Origin: JALZBL01 sp040004775
GTDB lineage: Bacteria; Actinomycetota; Actinomycetes; Mycobacteriales; Jatrophihabitantaceae
DNA length: 64,000 bases
Direction: 5' to 3'
Assembly: GCA_040004775.1 (NCBI GenBank)
Contig: JBDUAD010000001.1
Location: forward strand, 34,752-98,751
The notes below the pieces were generated by a model. The model did no database searches. It worked only from the letters and a program-made list of their open reading frames with translations, and had not been told where the DNA came from. The translations under genes and the position numbers were made by a program. Positions 17,921-26,278 of this stretch are shown piece by piece. The first letter of the stretch is position 1; each line of letters opens with the position of its first letter.

Positions 17921-19318
17921 TCAGGTACAGGCGCAGGTGACCAGCCGGGCAATTGCCCGATCCACCGCGGCTTCGGCGGGAAATCGGCCGTCGGCCGGCA
18001 CCCGGTCGGCCATGACGGCGAAGATCACCGGCCGGCCGGCCTTGGTCCGGGTCAGTCCGGCAAGGGTGAGCACGCCGGTCAGCGTCCCGGACTTGGCGCG
18101 AACCGCGCCGGCCGCTGCTGCGCCGGTACCGACGCGGTAGCGCGTGGCCAGGGTGCCGTCCCACCCGGCCACCGGTAGCGCCGACACCACCTGCCGTAGC
18201 CGGGGATCGGTGCCGGTCAGGGCGGCCCGCAACAGGGCCACGAGGACGGCCGGGCTGAGCCGATCCCGCGCCGACAGCCCGGAGGCGTCGACCAGCGTGG
18301 CCGGCACGGTGATGCCGTGAGCGGCCAGCGTTGACCGGATGGCGGCGACGGCACCGGCGAAGGTCGGCGGCTGCCCGCTCACGGCAGCCAGGTGACGCGC
18401 CAACATCTCGGCCATCACGTTGTCCGAGCCGGAGAGCATCTGCTCGACCAGGTCGAGGACCGGCGCCGAGCGCACGGTGGCCAGCGGCGCCGCTCCGGCC
18501 GGGGCCACGCCGCGGCTCACGGTGGCATCGGGTCGCCGCAGCGCAATCGCCAGCGCGCGGCCGGCCTCGAGGTCCGGAGTTGCACTGCGCTCGTCGCCTC
18601 CGGCGGCCGGTCGTGCTCCGTCCACGACAAGGCCGGTGATCGCGGCCGCGTAGTCACTGGGCACGTCCTCGGGCGCCCAGCCCGGCGCGGTGACCGCTCC
18701 GGCGAACACGGAGCCGTCGACGACCACCGAGGTCACCGGGGCGATGCCGTCCGCGGTGATCTGAGCGGCCAGGTCCGTGATCCGTGCGGCGCCCGGATAC
18801 ATCGTTGCCGCGCCTGCTCGCGCGGCGCTCAGCGTGGGATCGCCGCCGCCGACGAGCACCACCTCCCCCGGCCGGGCGCCGGCGACCACTCGGGTCGTGA
18901 GCCGTGCGGTCGCCGGCACGGCGGCGAGCACGGCACCGGCCGTGGCCAGCTTGGCCGTGGACGCGGGCGGGCTCATCGCCGTCGACGTCCGGTTGAGCAG
19001 GGCGGTGCCGGTCGACGCGTCGACGACGAGGGCGTGCACCGAGCCGCCCAGCGCCGGTGCGGTGAGCGCGGGACCGAACGCGGCGGCAACCGCGGCCGGT
19101 CTCGGGACGCCGGCCGTGGTGGACGTGGTGGGCCCGGACGGTGCCTGGGTCGATCCCGGCACGACGGAGGGAGGCGGCACCGGCGCCGAGGTCACCACCG
19201 GTCGAGGGGCGGCGGTTCCCCGCGCGGCGCGCGTTGCGGCGAAGGCCACGACGGCGATTACGGCGGCCAGCACGAGGGTCACGACGACCCCAAAGATCTG
19301 TCCTCGCCGCTGGGCCAT
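17921..19318 (-). CDS. dacB: D-alanyl-D-alanine carboxypeptidase/endopeptidase (PBP4, S13 family)
   Basis: 465 residues. An N-terminal membrane anchor or signal (~residues 8-29) is followed by a Pro/Thr/Ser linker, then the penicillin-binding core: PASTAKLAT (SxxK, catalytic Ser), SGSDNVMAEML (SxN) and AKSGTL (KTG variant, KSG). It trims peptidoglycan stem peptides outside the membrane. Divergent from ppa; only 104 bases separate the two starts. A TAGTCT box lies 8 bases upstream of the ATG. Confidence 0.93.
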   Translation of the reverse strand: MAQRRGQIFGVVVTLVLAAVIAVVAFAATRAARGTAAPRPVVTSAPVPPPSVVPGSTQAPSGPTTSTTAGVPRPAAVAAAFGPALTAPALGGSVHALVVDASTGTALLNRTSTAMSPPASTAKLATAGAVLAAVPATARLTTRVVAGARPGEVVLVGGGDPTLSAARAGAATMYPGAARITDLAAQITADGIAPVTSVVVDGSVFAGAVTAPGWAPEDVPSDYAAAITGLVVDGARPAAGGDERSATPDLEAGRALAIALRRPDATVSRGVAPAGAAPLATVRSAPVLDLVEQMLSGSDNVMAEMLARHLAAVSGQPPTFAGAVAAIRSTLAAHGITVPATLVDASGLSARDRLSPAVLVALLRAALTGTDPRLRQVVSALPVAGWDGTLATRYRVGTGAAAAGAVRAKSGTLTGVLTLAGLTRTKAGRPVIFAVMADRVPADGRFPAEAAVDRAIARLVTCACT

Positions 19319-19422
19319 GATGCGCGAGACTAGTGACCACTCCGGCTCCCCGGGCGCGACGTGCGCGCGGGTACCCGCCGGATCCGGGGAGCCCGGACCA
19401 ACCGCGAGGAGGAGGTGCCGGC

Positions 19423-19929
19423 GTGGAGTTCGATGTCCTCATCGAGATCCCCAAGGGCAGCAAGAACAAGTACGAGGTCGACCACGCGTCCGGCCGCATC
19501 CGGCTGGACCGCACCCTGTTCACGTCGACGCAGTATCCGGCCGACTACGGCTTCGTCGAGGAGACCCTGGGGGCGGACGGAGATCCCCTCGACGCGCTCG
19601 TCATCCTCGAGGGCGACCCGCTCTTTCCCGGCTGCCTGGTCCGGTGCCGAGCCATCGGCATGTTCCGGATGACCGACGAGAAGGGTGGCGACGACAAATT
19701 GCTCTGCGTGCCGGCCAGCGACCCGCGCCTGGAGCACCTACGCGACATCCACCACCTGCCCGAGTTCGACCGGCTGGAGATCGAGCATTTCTTCGTGGTC
19801 TACAAGGACCTCGAGCCGGGCAAGAGCGTCGAGGGTGCCTCGTGGGCTGGTCGGGACGAGGCCGAGGCGGAAATCCTGGTCTCGCGCCAGCGCCTGGCCG
19901 AGCATCCGGATGTCTTCGCCGCACACTGA
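19423..19929 (+). CDS. ppa: Inorganic pyrophosphatase
   Basis: 168 residues. Hydrolyses pyrophosphate and so drives biosynthesis. Family I signatures: EIPKGSKNKYEVDH, YPADYGFVEETLGADGDPLD with the three metal-binding Asp residues, and HFFVVYKDLEPGK. The GTG at 19423 has a very strong GAGGAGGAGG ribosome site ending 7 bases upstream; the frame continues further up without homology. The dacB-ppa divergent pair is common in Actinobacteria. Confidence 0.97.
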   Translation: MEFDVLIEIPKGSKNKYEVDHASGRIRLDRTLFTSTQYPADYGFVEETLGADGDPLDALVILEGDPLFPGCLVRCRAIGMFRMTDEKGGDDKLLCVPASDPRLEHLRDIHHLPEFDRLEIEHFFVVYKDLEPGKSVEGASWAGRDEAEAEILVSRQRLAEHPDVFAAH

Positions 19930-19944
19930 GCGTGCGGGCCGACG

Positions 19945-19961
19945 CCGCGCCGATAGCGCGG
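19945..19961. terminator. Small GC hairpin after ppa
   Basis: CCGCGC-cgata-GCGCGG, a 6-bp stem with a 5-base loop, lies 16 bases after the ppa stop. No T-run follows, so termination is only plausible. Confidence 0.3.
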
Positions 19962-20059
19962 ACCCGCGGCGGCAATCTTCAGGATCGTGGGTGACGAGCC
20001 GTCTCCGGCCTGAAAATCCGTAGACGGCGGAGCCGGCGGGCCGACCGATAGGCGCGGCC

Positions 20060-20242
20060 TCAGCTACTCCCGGCGGCCTGCAGGAGTCGCTCGGCCGCAC
20101 GGCGGATGATCTCGCGTTCTTCGTCGGTGATCTGTGCGGCGCGGGCCTCGACCACCCACGCCACCCGCTCGAGGTCCCACACCACCCACGGCGTGTGGCG
20201 AGTCGAGCCGGACGTCGATCCGAAGCGCGACGAAATGTCCAT
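20060..20242 (-). CDS. Small hypothetical protein, 60 residues
   Basis: From the ATG at 20242 the frame encodes a short polar N-terminus, a Trp/Val-rich middle (TPWVVWDLERVAWVV) and a basic-acidic helix (ITDEEREIIRRAAERLL). The composition looks like a real small protein rather than a shadow. An AAGG stretch lies very close to the start. I recall no named family. It is convergent with ppa. Confidence 0.5.
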   Translation of the reverse strand: MDISSRFGSTSGSTRHTPWVVWDLERVAWVVEARAAQITDEEREIIRRAAERLLQAAGSS

Positions 20243-20341
20243 GCCTTCGAGTCTGGCCCGAACCAACGGGTCCTGTCCTCCCAATCTTTCGTCGCCCGCC
20301 CAGTGTCGTCGTGCTAGGAAGAATCTCCTAGCCCGCGCTGT

Positions 20342-20357
20342 TGTACCACTTGGTACA
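20342..20357. promoter_or_regulatory. Palindromic operator, likely TetR site
   Basis: TGTACC-ACTT-GGTACA, perfect 6-bp arms with a 4-base spacer, lies 31 bases before the SRPBCC start and overlaps a TTGTAC -35-like hexamer. The TetR gene at 20841 on the other strand is the obvious candidate binder. The link is inferred from context. Confidence 0.6.
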
Positions 20358-20388
20358 GTCGGTTTACGACGGGACTGGGGAGGACACC

Positions 20389-20877
20389 ATGGGACTGCAA
20401 GACATCGATCTTCGCGGTGAGTCGTCGGCCGCACCACCCGTCGTCTGGGCACTGCTGGCCGACAGCTCCACCTGGCCGTCGTGGACACCCATCGAGGGCT
20501 ACGAGCAGGTGCGGCCGTCGGGTCCCGACGGCACCGGCGAGGTCCGGACCTTCCGAACCGGACGACACCGGGTCCGCGAGGAGATCATCGAGAGCACACC
20601 GCCCACCCGGCTGACGTACACGCTGCTCGGTGGCCTCGCCCTTCGCGACTACCGGGCCCAGATCGACGTCGAACCGAGGCCCGCCGGCGGCAGCCGGCTC
20701 CGCTGGCACACCACCTTCCGGCCCAAGGTGGCCGGCAGTGGCTGGCTGTACCGCCGCGCCCTGGAACAGGCGACTCGTGCCTTCGTCGACGGACTGATTC
20801 GCGCCGCGGAGGCCAAGGCGGCCATAAGGGCGCTTGAGGGTCAGCACGGCGCCGGGCCGAACACCGCGGCCACATAG
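20389..20877 (+). CDS. SRPBCC (START-like) family protein
   Basis: 162 residues from the ATG at 20389, which has GGGGAGG just upstream. The polyketide-cyclase/START-like fold is suggested by the N-terminal VWALLADSSTWPSWTPIEGYE motif and the strand pattern ending in a long C-terminal helix. Such proteins bind hydrophobic ligands; the ligand here is unknown. It overlaps the TetR gene tail to tail by 37 bases and probably forms a regulator-target pair with it. Confidence 0.8.
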   Translation: MGLQDIDLRGESSAAPPVVWALLADSSTWPSWTPIEGYEQVRPSGPDGTGEVRTFRTGRHRVREEIIESTPPTRLTYTLLGGLALRDYRAQIDVEPRPAGGSRLRWHTTFRPKVAGSGWLYRRALEQATRAFVDGLIRAAEAKAAIRALEGQHGAGPNTAAT

Positions 20878-21425
20878 GTCCGCATCGCCTCGTTGACGGC
20901 GCGTTGGTCGCCGGTGGTCACGAGGTCGAGCAGCAGGCCGCGATACACGGCCAGGCCCAGACGCGTGAGCCGCCGGGCCTCGGCCCGGGGGTAGCCGTGC
21001 GCCACCAGCAGGTCCGTGACCGGCACGAGCCAGGCGGTGGTCAATCGGCTGGCGGCGGCCACGTCGCCGGTCGCCGCCAGCTGGGCCTGGAGCTGGAACA
21101 ACAAGCGCTCCACCGCACGCATCTTCGGCGCCGACAACCGCCGCCAGAAGCGCAGGGAGAGCTCGGCCGCGGAGAAATCACGCTCCACCGCGAGATCGGC
21201 GAGCGCCGCCCGCTGCCGGGACTCCACGTCCTCGACCACCGCGTGCAGCAAACCGTCCTGCCCGCCGAAGTGGTAGATCAGCATCCGATGGCTCGACCCG
21301 ACCTCGGCCGCCAAGGTCCGCAGCGAGATCGTGGCTGTACCGGTGGCCAGCAGATGCGCCACGACCCGGTCGAGCAGCTCCTGTCGAGCCGGCCCCGAAC
21401 CCGGCGCCGACCGGCCCGCAGTCAT
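20841..21425 (-). CDS. TetR-family transcriptional regulator
   Basis: 194 residues from the ATG at 21425. The N-terminal helix-turn-helix (ATISLRTLAAEVGSSHRMLIYHFG, split here as TISLRTLAAEVG and SSHRMLIYHFGG) is the standard TetR type; the C-terminal ligand-binding half is helical and unassigned. A TACTGT box lies 8 bases upstream, so the message may be nearly leaderless. The convergent SRPBCC gene with its palindromic operator is the likely target. Confidence 0.88.
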   Translation of the reverse strand: MTAGRSAPGSGPARQELLDRVVAHLLATGTATISLRTLAAEVGSSHRMLIYHFGGQDGLLHAVVEDVESRQRAALADLAVERDFSAAELSLRFWRRLSAPKMRAVERLLFQLQAQLAATGDVAAASRLTTAWLVPVTDLLVAHGYPRAEARRLTRLGLAVYRGLLLDLVTTGDQRAVNEAMRTYVAAVFGPAPC

Positions 21426-21485
21426 GGCGCGCAACAGTAGCGAGCGGGGCCGCGATCCCGCGCCAAACGCGATGACCAGACGCTA

Positions 21486-21740
21486 ATGTCCCGCCGGGCG
21501 GCCCGGCCGGTCGCGTTCTTCACCGGCGGGACGGCCACGGTGGAACTGGAAACGGCCCACGCGTCGGGAGACCTTGTCGTGCTGGTCCTCATCGAGCGAC
21601 AGCGGGGCGAGGCCGGCGGCCTGCCGGAACTGGACTGGTCACTGAGGATCACGCTGGTCTTTCGCCGGGAGGATTCGAAGTGGCTCCTGCTGCATCGCCA
21701 CGCCGACCCGCTGGCCGCGGGGATCGGATCGCCCGCGCGG
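21486..21740 (+). pseudogene. N-terminally truncated NTF2/SnoaL-like (DUF4440-type) fragment
   Basis: The frame encodes FFTGGTATVEL, SGDLVVLVLIERQ, WSLRITLVFRR and LLLHRHADPL, the order expected for the second half of a SnoaL/DUF4440-type NTF2-fold protein. A TAA lies directly upstream of the first ATG and the N-terminal helices are missing. After the usual end the frame runs on into unrelated sequence and across the start of the next gene. I read it as a remnant. Confidence 0.55.
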
Positions 21741-21825
21741 CCGAACTCGCCTGTGGCTGACCCCGCCCGGCCGTCGGCGATCGCCACCGCGCACAGTGGT
21801 GGGCCACACCTGACGGAGGACACAG

Positions 21826-22695
21826 TTGACTGCGACGACCCTTCCCGGCGGCACCTGGACCGTGGCCGACGACCTGACCCTCACGCGGGTCGGTTACGGC
21901 GCCATGCAATTGGCCGGACCCCGCGTCTTCGGTCCCCCGGCCGACCGGGACGCGGCCGTCGCCGTGCTGCGGGAGGTAGTAGACCTCGGCATAACCCACA
22001 TCGACACCAGCGACTACTACGGCCCTTACATCACCAACGGAATCATCAAAGAGGCGCTGCACCCGTACCCCGCGGACCTCCACATCGTGACCAAGGTCGG
22101 CGCGTTGCGTGACGCCAAGGGCCGCTGGCCCACGGCGCTGGCTCCGGATCAGCTGCGCCGGGCGGTGCACGACAACCTCGATCACCTCGGCCTCGACGTT
22201 CTCGATGTCGTGAACCTGCGAGTCGGCGGACTCGACGCGCCGACGCCCGGCTCGCTGGCCGAACCGTTCACCGCGCTTGCCGAACTGCAGCAGGAGGGGC
22301 TGATCAAGCATCTGGGCATCAGCACGGTCGACGCCGGGCAGTTGGCCGAGGCCCAGTCCATCGCGCCGGTCGTCTGCGTTCAGAACTATTACAACCTCGC
22401 CCATCGCCTCGACGACGACTTCATCGACGCCCTCGCCGCCCAGGGCATTGCCTACGTGGCGTACTTCCCCCTCGGAGGCTTCTCCCCGCTGCAGTCCGAC
22501 ACCCTGGCCGCCGTGGCCGGCGACCTCGGCGCCACGCCGATGAGCGTGGCCCTGGCCTGGCTGTTGCAGCGCTCGCCCAACATCCTGCTGATCCCCGGTA
22601 CGTCCTCGGTGGACCACCTGCGCGAGAACGTCCGCGGAGCCGGGCTGGACCTCTCGGCCGAGGACCTCGACCGGCTGAACGCGATCGGCGCCTGA
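21826..22695 (+). CDS. pdxI: Aldo/keto reductase, pyridoxal reductase PdxI-like
   Basis: 289 residues from a TTG start with ACGGAGGA five bases upstream. Closely follows E. coli YdbC/PdxI in many segments: GYGAMQLAGPRVFGPP, HIDTSDYYGP, LDVVNLRVGG, YFPLGGFSPLQS and LLQRSPNILLIPGTSS. That enzyme reduces pyridoxal to pyridoxine with NADPH. The Asp, Tyr and Lys of the AKR tetrad are present (HIDTS, YYGP, IVTKVG), but the usual His is replaced in VVNLR, as in this subfamily. It is followed by a strong bidirectional terminator. Confidence 0.85.
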   Translation: MTATTLPGGTWTVADDLTLTRVGYGAMQLAGPRVFGPPADRDAAVAVLREVVDLGITHIDTSDYYGPYITNGIIKEALHPYPADLHIVTKVGALRDAKGRWPTALAPDQLRRAVHDNLDHLGLDVLDVVNLRVGGLDAPTPGSLAEPFTALAELQQEGLIKHLGISTVDAGQLAEAQSIAPVVCVQNYYNLAHRLDDDFIDALAAQGIAYVAYFPLGGFSPLQSDTLAAVAGDLGATPMSVALAWLLQRSPNILLIPGTSSVDHLRENVRGAGLDLSAEDLDRLNAIGA

Positions 22696-22723
22696 GCTCG
22701 CCCCGCGGCCGGAACGGAAAAGG

Positions 22724-22756
22724 CAGCCGGGCCGCCTCGATGCGGCGGCCCGGCTG
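22724..22756. terminator. Bidirectional terminator
   Basis: A perfect 13-bp stem, CAGCCGGGCCGCC paired with GGCGGCCCGGCTG, with a 7-base loop. An A-run precedes it and TTT follows, so it can act on both strands. It separates the convergent pdxI and MFS genes. Confidence 0.85.
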
Positions 22757-22793
22757 TTTCCTACGGTATTGCGCTGGTTCCTACGGTGCCGGC

Positions 22794-24362
22794 TCAGGCG
22801 GCCATGGCCGCACCGGCGTCAGCCGGCAACTCGTCCTTGTCCGCCTTGATCAGCACGACGATCGTGATGAAGGCGGCGGTGAGCAGGCCGACCCCGATCC
22901 CAAAGGCCACGTGGTAACCGTGGATGAACGCCAGCGGCTGGACCTGGGGCAGGTCGGCCGGCGACTTGAGGTTCGAGGCCAGGTAGGACGTGACCGCGCT
23001 GGCGTAGAAGGTGTTGAGCAACGCGGTGCCCAGCGATCCACCGATCTGCTGGCTGGTGTTCAACATCGCGCTGGCCACACCGGCGTCGTGCCGGGAGACA
23101 CCGAGCAACGCCAGGCTGGACAGCGGCACGAACACCAGGGCCAGGCCCACGCTCATCAGCAGCTCACCGGGTAGGACGTGAGTCAGCCACGCGCTGGTGT
23201 CACTGATGAAGGTGAACGTGTACAGACCGATCGCGGCCATAGCGCTGCCGAGCACCATGAGCGGCTTGGGCCCGGTGCGGGGCAAGATATTGGACACGAG
23301 AGCCGCGGTGAAGATGATCCCGGCGCTGAACGGCAGGAACGCGAAGCCGGACTTCAGGGCGCTGTAACCGAGGTTGACCTGGAAGTAGTAGGTCAGGAAC
23401 AGGAACATCGAGAACAGCCCGGCACCGACGAACAGCGAGGCCAGGTAGGACCCGCCGCGGTTGCGGTCGAGCACGACCCGCATCGGCAGCAGGGGGTGAG
23501 TGGTCCGTAGTTCGACGGCCACGAAGCCGGCCAGCAGGACGACGGACAGGACCAGGAAGGACAGGGTCGAGCTGGCCGACCAGCCCACGCCGTCCTTGGC
23601 CGCCTCGGTGAACCCGTAGACCAAGCTCAGCAGGCCGGTGGTCACCAGGACCGCGCCGGGGATGTCGTACTTGGTGTTGCCCTGCGCCCGGCTCTCGGTG
23701 ACGAAGAAGAGGGCCGCGGCCGCGGTCGCCACGGCGATCGGGACGTTGACCAGCAAGCACCAGCGCCACGAGGCGTACTCGGTGAGCACGCCGCCGAGGA
23801 TGAGGCCGATCGCCGCGCCGCCGCCGGCGATCGCGCCGTAGACGCTGAACGCGCGGGCCCGCTCGCGCGGCTCGGTGAACGTCACGGTGATCAGGGACAG
23901 CGCGGCGGGAGCCAGCAGGGCGGCGAAGGCGCCCTGCAGGGCACGGGCCCCGAACAGCATTGCCGAGCTCTGGGCGATTCCGCCGATGGCCGAGGCGAGG
24001 GCGAAGCCGAGCAGGCCGACGATGAAGATCTGCTTGCGCCCGACGTAGTCGGCGATGCGGCCACCGAGCAGCAAGAGGCCACCGAAGGCCAGGGTGTACG
24101 CGGTAACGACCCACTGGCGATCGACGTCGGAGATGCCGAGGTCGCGCTGGGCCGAGGGCAGGGCGATGTTCACGATGGACGCATCCAGCACCACCATGAG
24201 CTGGGCCACGGCGATGATCGCCAGGGCCAGCCAGCGGTTGGGGTTGGGGCGCGTGAACGCGCTGAACGGCGAGGTCCGCGCCGGTTCGGCGCGGGCGACG
24301 CCGGGCGCGCCGTCGTAGGTCACGACGCCGCCGGTGTCGACGTCTGGGGTCGAACTGGTCAT
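22794..24362 (-). CDS. MFS drug/H+ antiporter, DHA2 (14-TM) type
   Basis: 522 residues from the ATG at 24362 with GGAAGGAA six bases upstream. After ~45 soluble residues come about 14 membrane segments. DHA2 motifs: LDASIVNIALPSAQRDLG in the first helix, LGGRIADYVGRKQIF (motif A) and ARALQGAFAALLAPAAL (motif C-like). Predicted to export a toxic compound using the proton gradient. Lies 131 bases downstream of a TetR gene on the same strand, which probably controls it. Confidence 0.92.
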   Translation of the reverse strand: MTSSTPDVDTGGVVTYDGAPGVARAEPARTSPFSAFTRPNPNRWLALAIIAVAQLMVVLDASIVNIALPSAQRDLGISDVDRQWVVTAYTLAFGGLLLLGGRIADYVGRKQIFIVGLLGFALASAIGGIAQSSAMLFGARALQGAFAALLAPAALSLITVTFTEPRERARAFSVYGAIAGGGAAIGLILGGVLTEYASWRWCLLVNVPIAVATAAAALFFVTESRAQGNTKYDIPGAVLVTTGLLSLVYGFTEAAKDGVGWSASSTLSFLVLSVVLLAGFVAVELRTTHPLLPMRVVLDRNRGGSYLASLFVGAGLFSMFLFLTYYFQVNLGYSALKSGFAFLPFSAGIIFTAALVSNILPRTGPKPLMVLGSAMAAIGLYTFTFISDTSAWLTHVLPGELLMSVGLALVFVPLSSLALLGVSRHDAGVASAMLNTSQQIGGSLGTALLNTFYASAVTSYLASNLKSPADLPQVQPLAFIHGYHVAFGIGVGLLTAAFITIVVLIKADKDELPADAGAAMAA

Positions 24363-24493
24363 GGTGGTTCCTTCCACAGGTACGTGTGCGGTTTGATGTC
24401 GCGCGACGATGCGCGGGAACGGTCGAGCGGGTAGGTGGGGCGATCCGGCGGTGTTGCGCGCGCGCCGGCCGCGTCAAGCTGGGAGTACGCGGG

Positions 24494-25201
24494 CTATCCG
24501 CTGATACCGGGCTCGCGGGAGACGTGGGACACGTCCGCCGCCCTCTGCTCGCCCGTAGGACCCGTGCCCGTACAGCCCTCGGGCGGAGCCGGCCGTGCGG
24601 CCAACCCGTCGATCAGCGGCATGAGGACGGTGTCGACCAGGCGGCCGACGAAGGCTTCGTCGGTCGGCTGGCCGGTGAGGACCATGCGCAGGAACACCAT
24701 CGCCGGAGCGATCTGGTGGAACAACTCCAGATCGGCGTCGGCCGGGAGCTGACCACGCTCGATCGCGCGAGCCGTCCAGCGCTGCGCGGCGGCGGTCTTG
24801 CCCTCCACCATCTGCTGGCGCATCAGGCGGGCGAGCTCCGGGTCACTGTGCATGGCGGTGATGAGCCCGGTCATGAGCGGCAGTTCCTGGCTGCCCATGG
24901 CCGCGCACATCGTGCCGAGGCCCTCCACGAGATCGTCGCGGACGCACCCGGTGTCCGGCACCACCGGATCGGCGTAATGACGCAGTTTCAGCGCGTCGAC
25001 GACGAGCGAAGCTTTGGAGTCCCACCGGCGGTACATCGTCGCCTTGGACGAGCGCGCCCGGGCGGCGATGGCGTCCATCGTCACCCGGTCATAGCCCACC
25101 TCGGCGACCAGGTCGAGGGCCGCGTCCAGGATCGCCCGGTCCCGAGACGCGTCGAGGCCGCGGCCTTGACTGGTCTCCGACGGTGCGCTGCGGGCGATCA
25201 T
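24494..25201 (-). CDS. TetR-family regulator of the adjacent efflux pump
   Basis: 235 residues from the ATG at 25201, with GAAGGAGA upstream. N-terminal HTH: ILDAALDLVAEVGYDRVTMD followed by AIAARARSSKATMYRRW, a very typical TetR/AcrR DNA-binding domain. The C-terminal domain (residues ~90-200) resembles TetR_C regions of drug-efflux regulators. A perfect palindrome lies 65 bases upstream of its start, indicating autoregulation and control of the downstream MFS gene. Confidence 0.92.
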   Translation of the reverse strand: MIARSAPSETSQGRGLDASRDRAILDAALDLVAEVGYDRVTMDAIAARARSSKATMYRRWDSKASLVVDALKLRHYADPVVPDTGCVRDDLVEGLGTMCAAMGSQELPLMTGLITAMHSDPELARLMRQQMVEGKTAAAQRWTARAIERGQLPADADLELFHQIAPAMVFLRMVLTGQPTDEAFVGRLVDTVLMPLIDGLAARPAPPEGCTGTGPTGEQRAADVSHVSREPGISG

Positions 25202-25265
25202 GGACGTCTCCTTCGATGTTGTGCTGCAGTCACGTAACCGCACTGCACCGACAACTATGCCACGA

Positions 25266-25287
25266 AACGAAACGCAACCGTTTCGTT
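25266..25287. promoter_or_regulatory. Perfect palindromic operator upstream of TetR-MFS
   Basis: AACGAAACG-CAAC-CGTTTCGTT: 9-bp perfect arms and a 4-base spacer in the 144-base gap between the TetR start and the end of the sucrase/ferredoxin-like gene. The AT-rich arms stand out against the GC-rich surroundings. The half-site pattern is typical for TetR efflux regulators. Confidence 0.75.
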
Positions 25288-25345
25288 CACCCAGAGTTCA
25301 CATAGGCGCAGCTCGCGACGTCGCGCGGACTGCCGCATCGTCCGG

Positions 25346-26278
25346 CTAGGCGGCGGGGCGGATCTCCACCGGTCGGTAGACCCAGGCGGTCGCGGGACCG
25401 GTCGCCTGGCAGGTCAGCTTGGCCGGGGAGGAGCGCTCGACCAGGACGCTGATTTCCATCGCGCCCTGCGGCGTGGCCACGCGCACGAGGACGTGCGCCG
25501 GGTCGGTGGAGTCGACCGACAGCACCTGGACATCGCTGGCCTTCGGTGCCTCCTCCAGGGCGTACCCGAAGGCCGCGGCGGCCTGCGCGGCCGGCGGAAG
25601 TCCGACCCGTCCCCGCAGCAGGGCCGGCACCACCTCGCCGCGGTCGGCTACATCGGCGAATTCGGCCGCCGAGAACGACAGGATGCGCCCGTAGACGAGA
25701 CCCACCGGCAGGACGAGCACGTTGGCCGCGAACCGCTCACCGCCGATGTGGCTGCACTCCCAGACCCGTCCCGGCCGGGCCGCGGCCAGCGCCGCGGCCA
25801 CCGGACGGCCCCGCAGCGCGCAACACGGATCGTGCCGGCTGTGCGCGCAGACCAGGTACGTGGGAGCGCGGTCCGGGATGGCCGCCGCCGCGGACGTCGC
25901 GATGACGTCGGCCGACGGGTCCAGCTCGAGCAATTCTCCGTCCGCGACGAACTCGCCCCAGACCAGGCTCTCCCGACCGGGGCGGCAGTCGGCGAACCCC
26001 CACCGGCGCGGCTGGGCGCTCGGGCGGCGACCCGGCCGGCGGATGGCCACGACTCGGACGTTGGCCGCACCGAGATCGCGCTCGAGGCGGGCGGCGATCC
26101 GCGGGTCGAACTGCGACTCGCGCAGCCCGCCGCGTCCCCACGGTCCGGGTTGCTCGATCAGCAGAATCCGCGACGCCGGGAACGCGGTGCCGAGCATCGG
26201 GTCACCGCGCAGCTGGGCGAGCATGGCGCAGTTCTCGAGGGAGTCGCGCCACGCCGGGCCGCCGAGGGCGCCGCTCAC
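25346..26278 (-). CDS. Sucrase/ferredoxin-like family protein (thioredoxin-like ferredoxin fold)
   Basis: 310 residues. The motifs VCAHSRHDPCCALRGRP (~residue 145) and WECSHIGGERFAANVLVLP with GLVYGR are hallmarks of the sucrase/ferredoxin-like family. Its Cys-rich thioredoxin-like fold probably holds a 2Fe-2S cluster; the old 'sucrase' name is not supported by activity here. Its ATG overlaps the JmjC gene stop by four bases, so it is the third gene of a tight operon and may be an electron-transfer or redox partner of the oxygenase. Confidence 0.85.
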   Translation of the reverse strand: MSGALGGPAWRDSLENCAMLAQLRGDPMLGTAFPASRILLIEQPGPWGRGGLRESQFDPRIAARLERDLGAANVRVVAIRRPGRRPSAQPRRWGFADCRPGRESLVWGEFVADGELLELDPSADVIATSAAAAIPDRAPTYLVCAHSRHDPCCALRGRPVAAALAAARPGRVWECSHIGGERFAANVLVLPVGLVYGRILSFSAAEFADVADRGEVVPALLRGRVGLPPAAQAAAAFGYALEEAPKASDVQVLSVDSTDPAHVLVRVATPQGAMEISVLVERSSPAKLTCQATGPATAWVYRPVEIRPAA

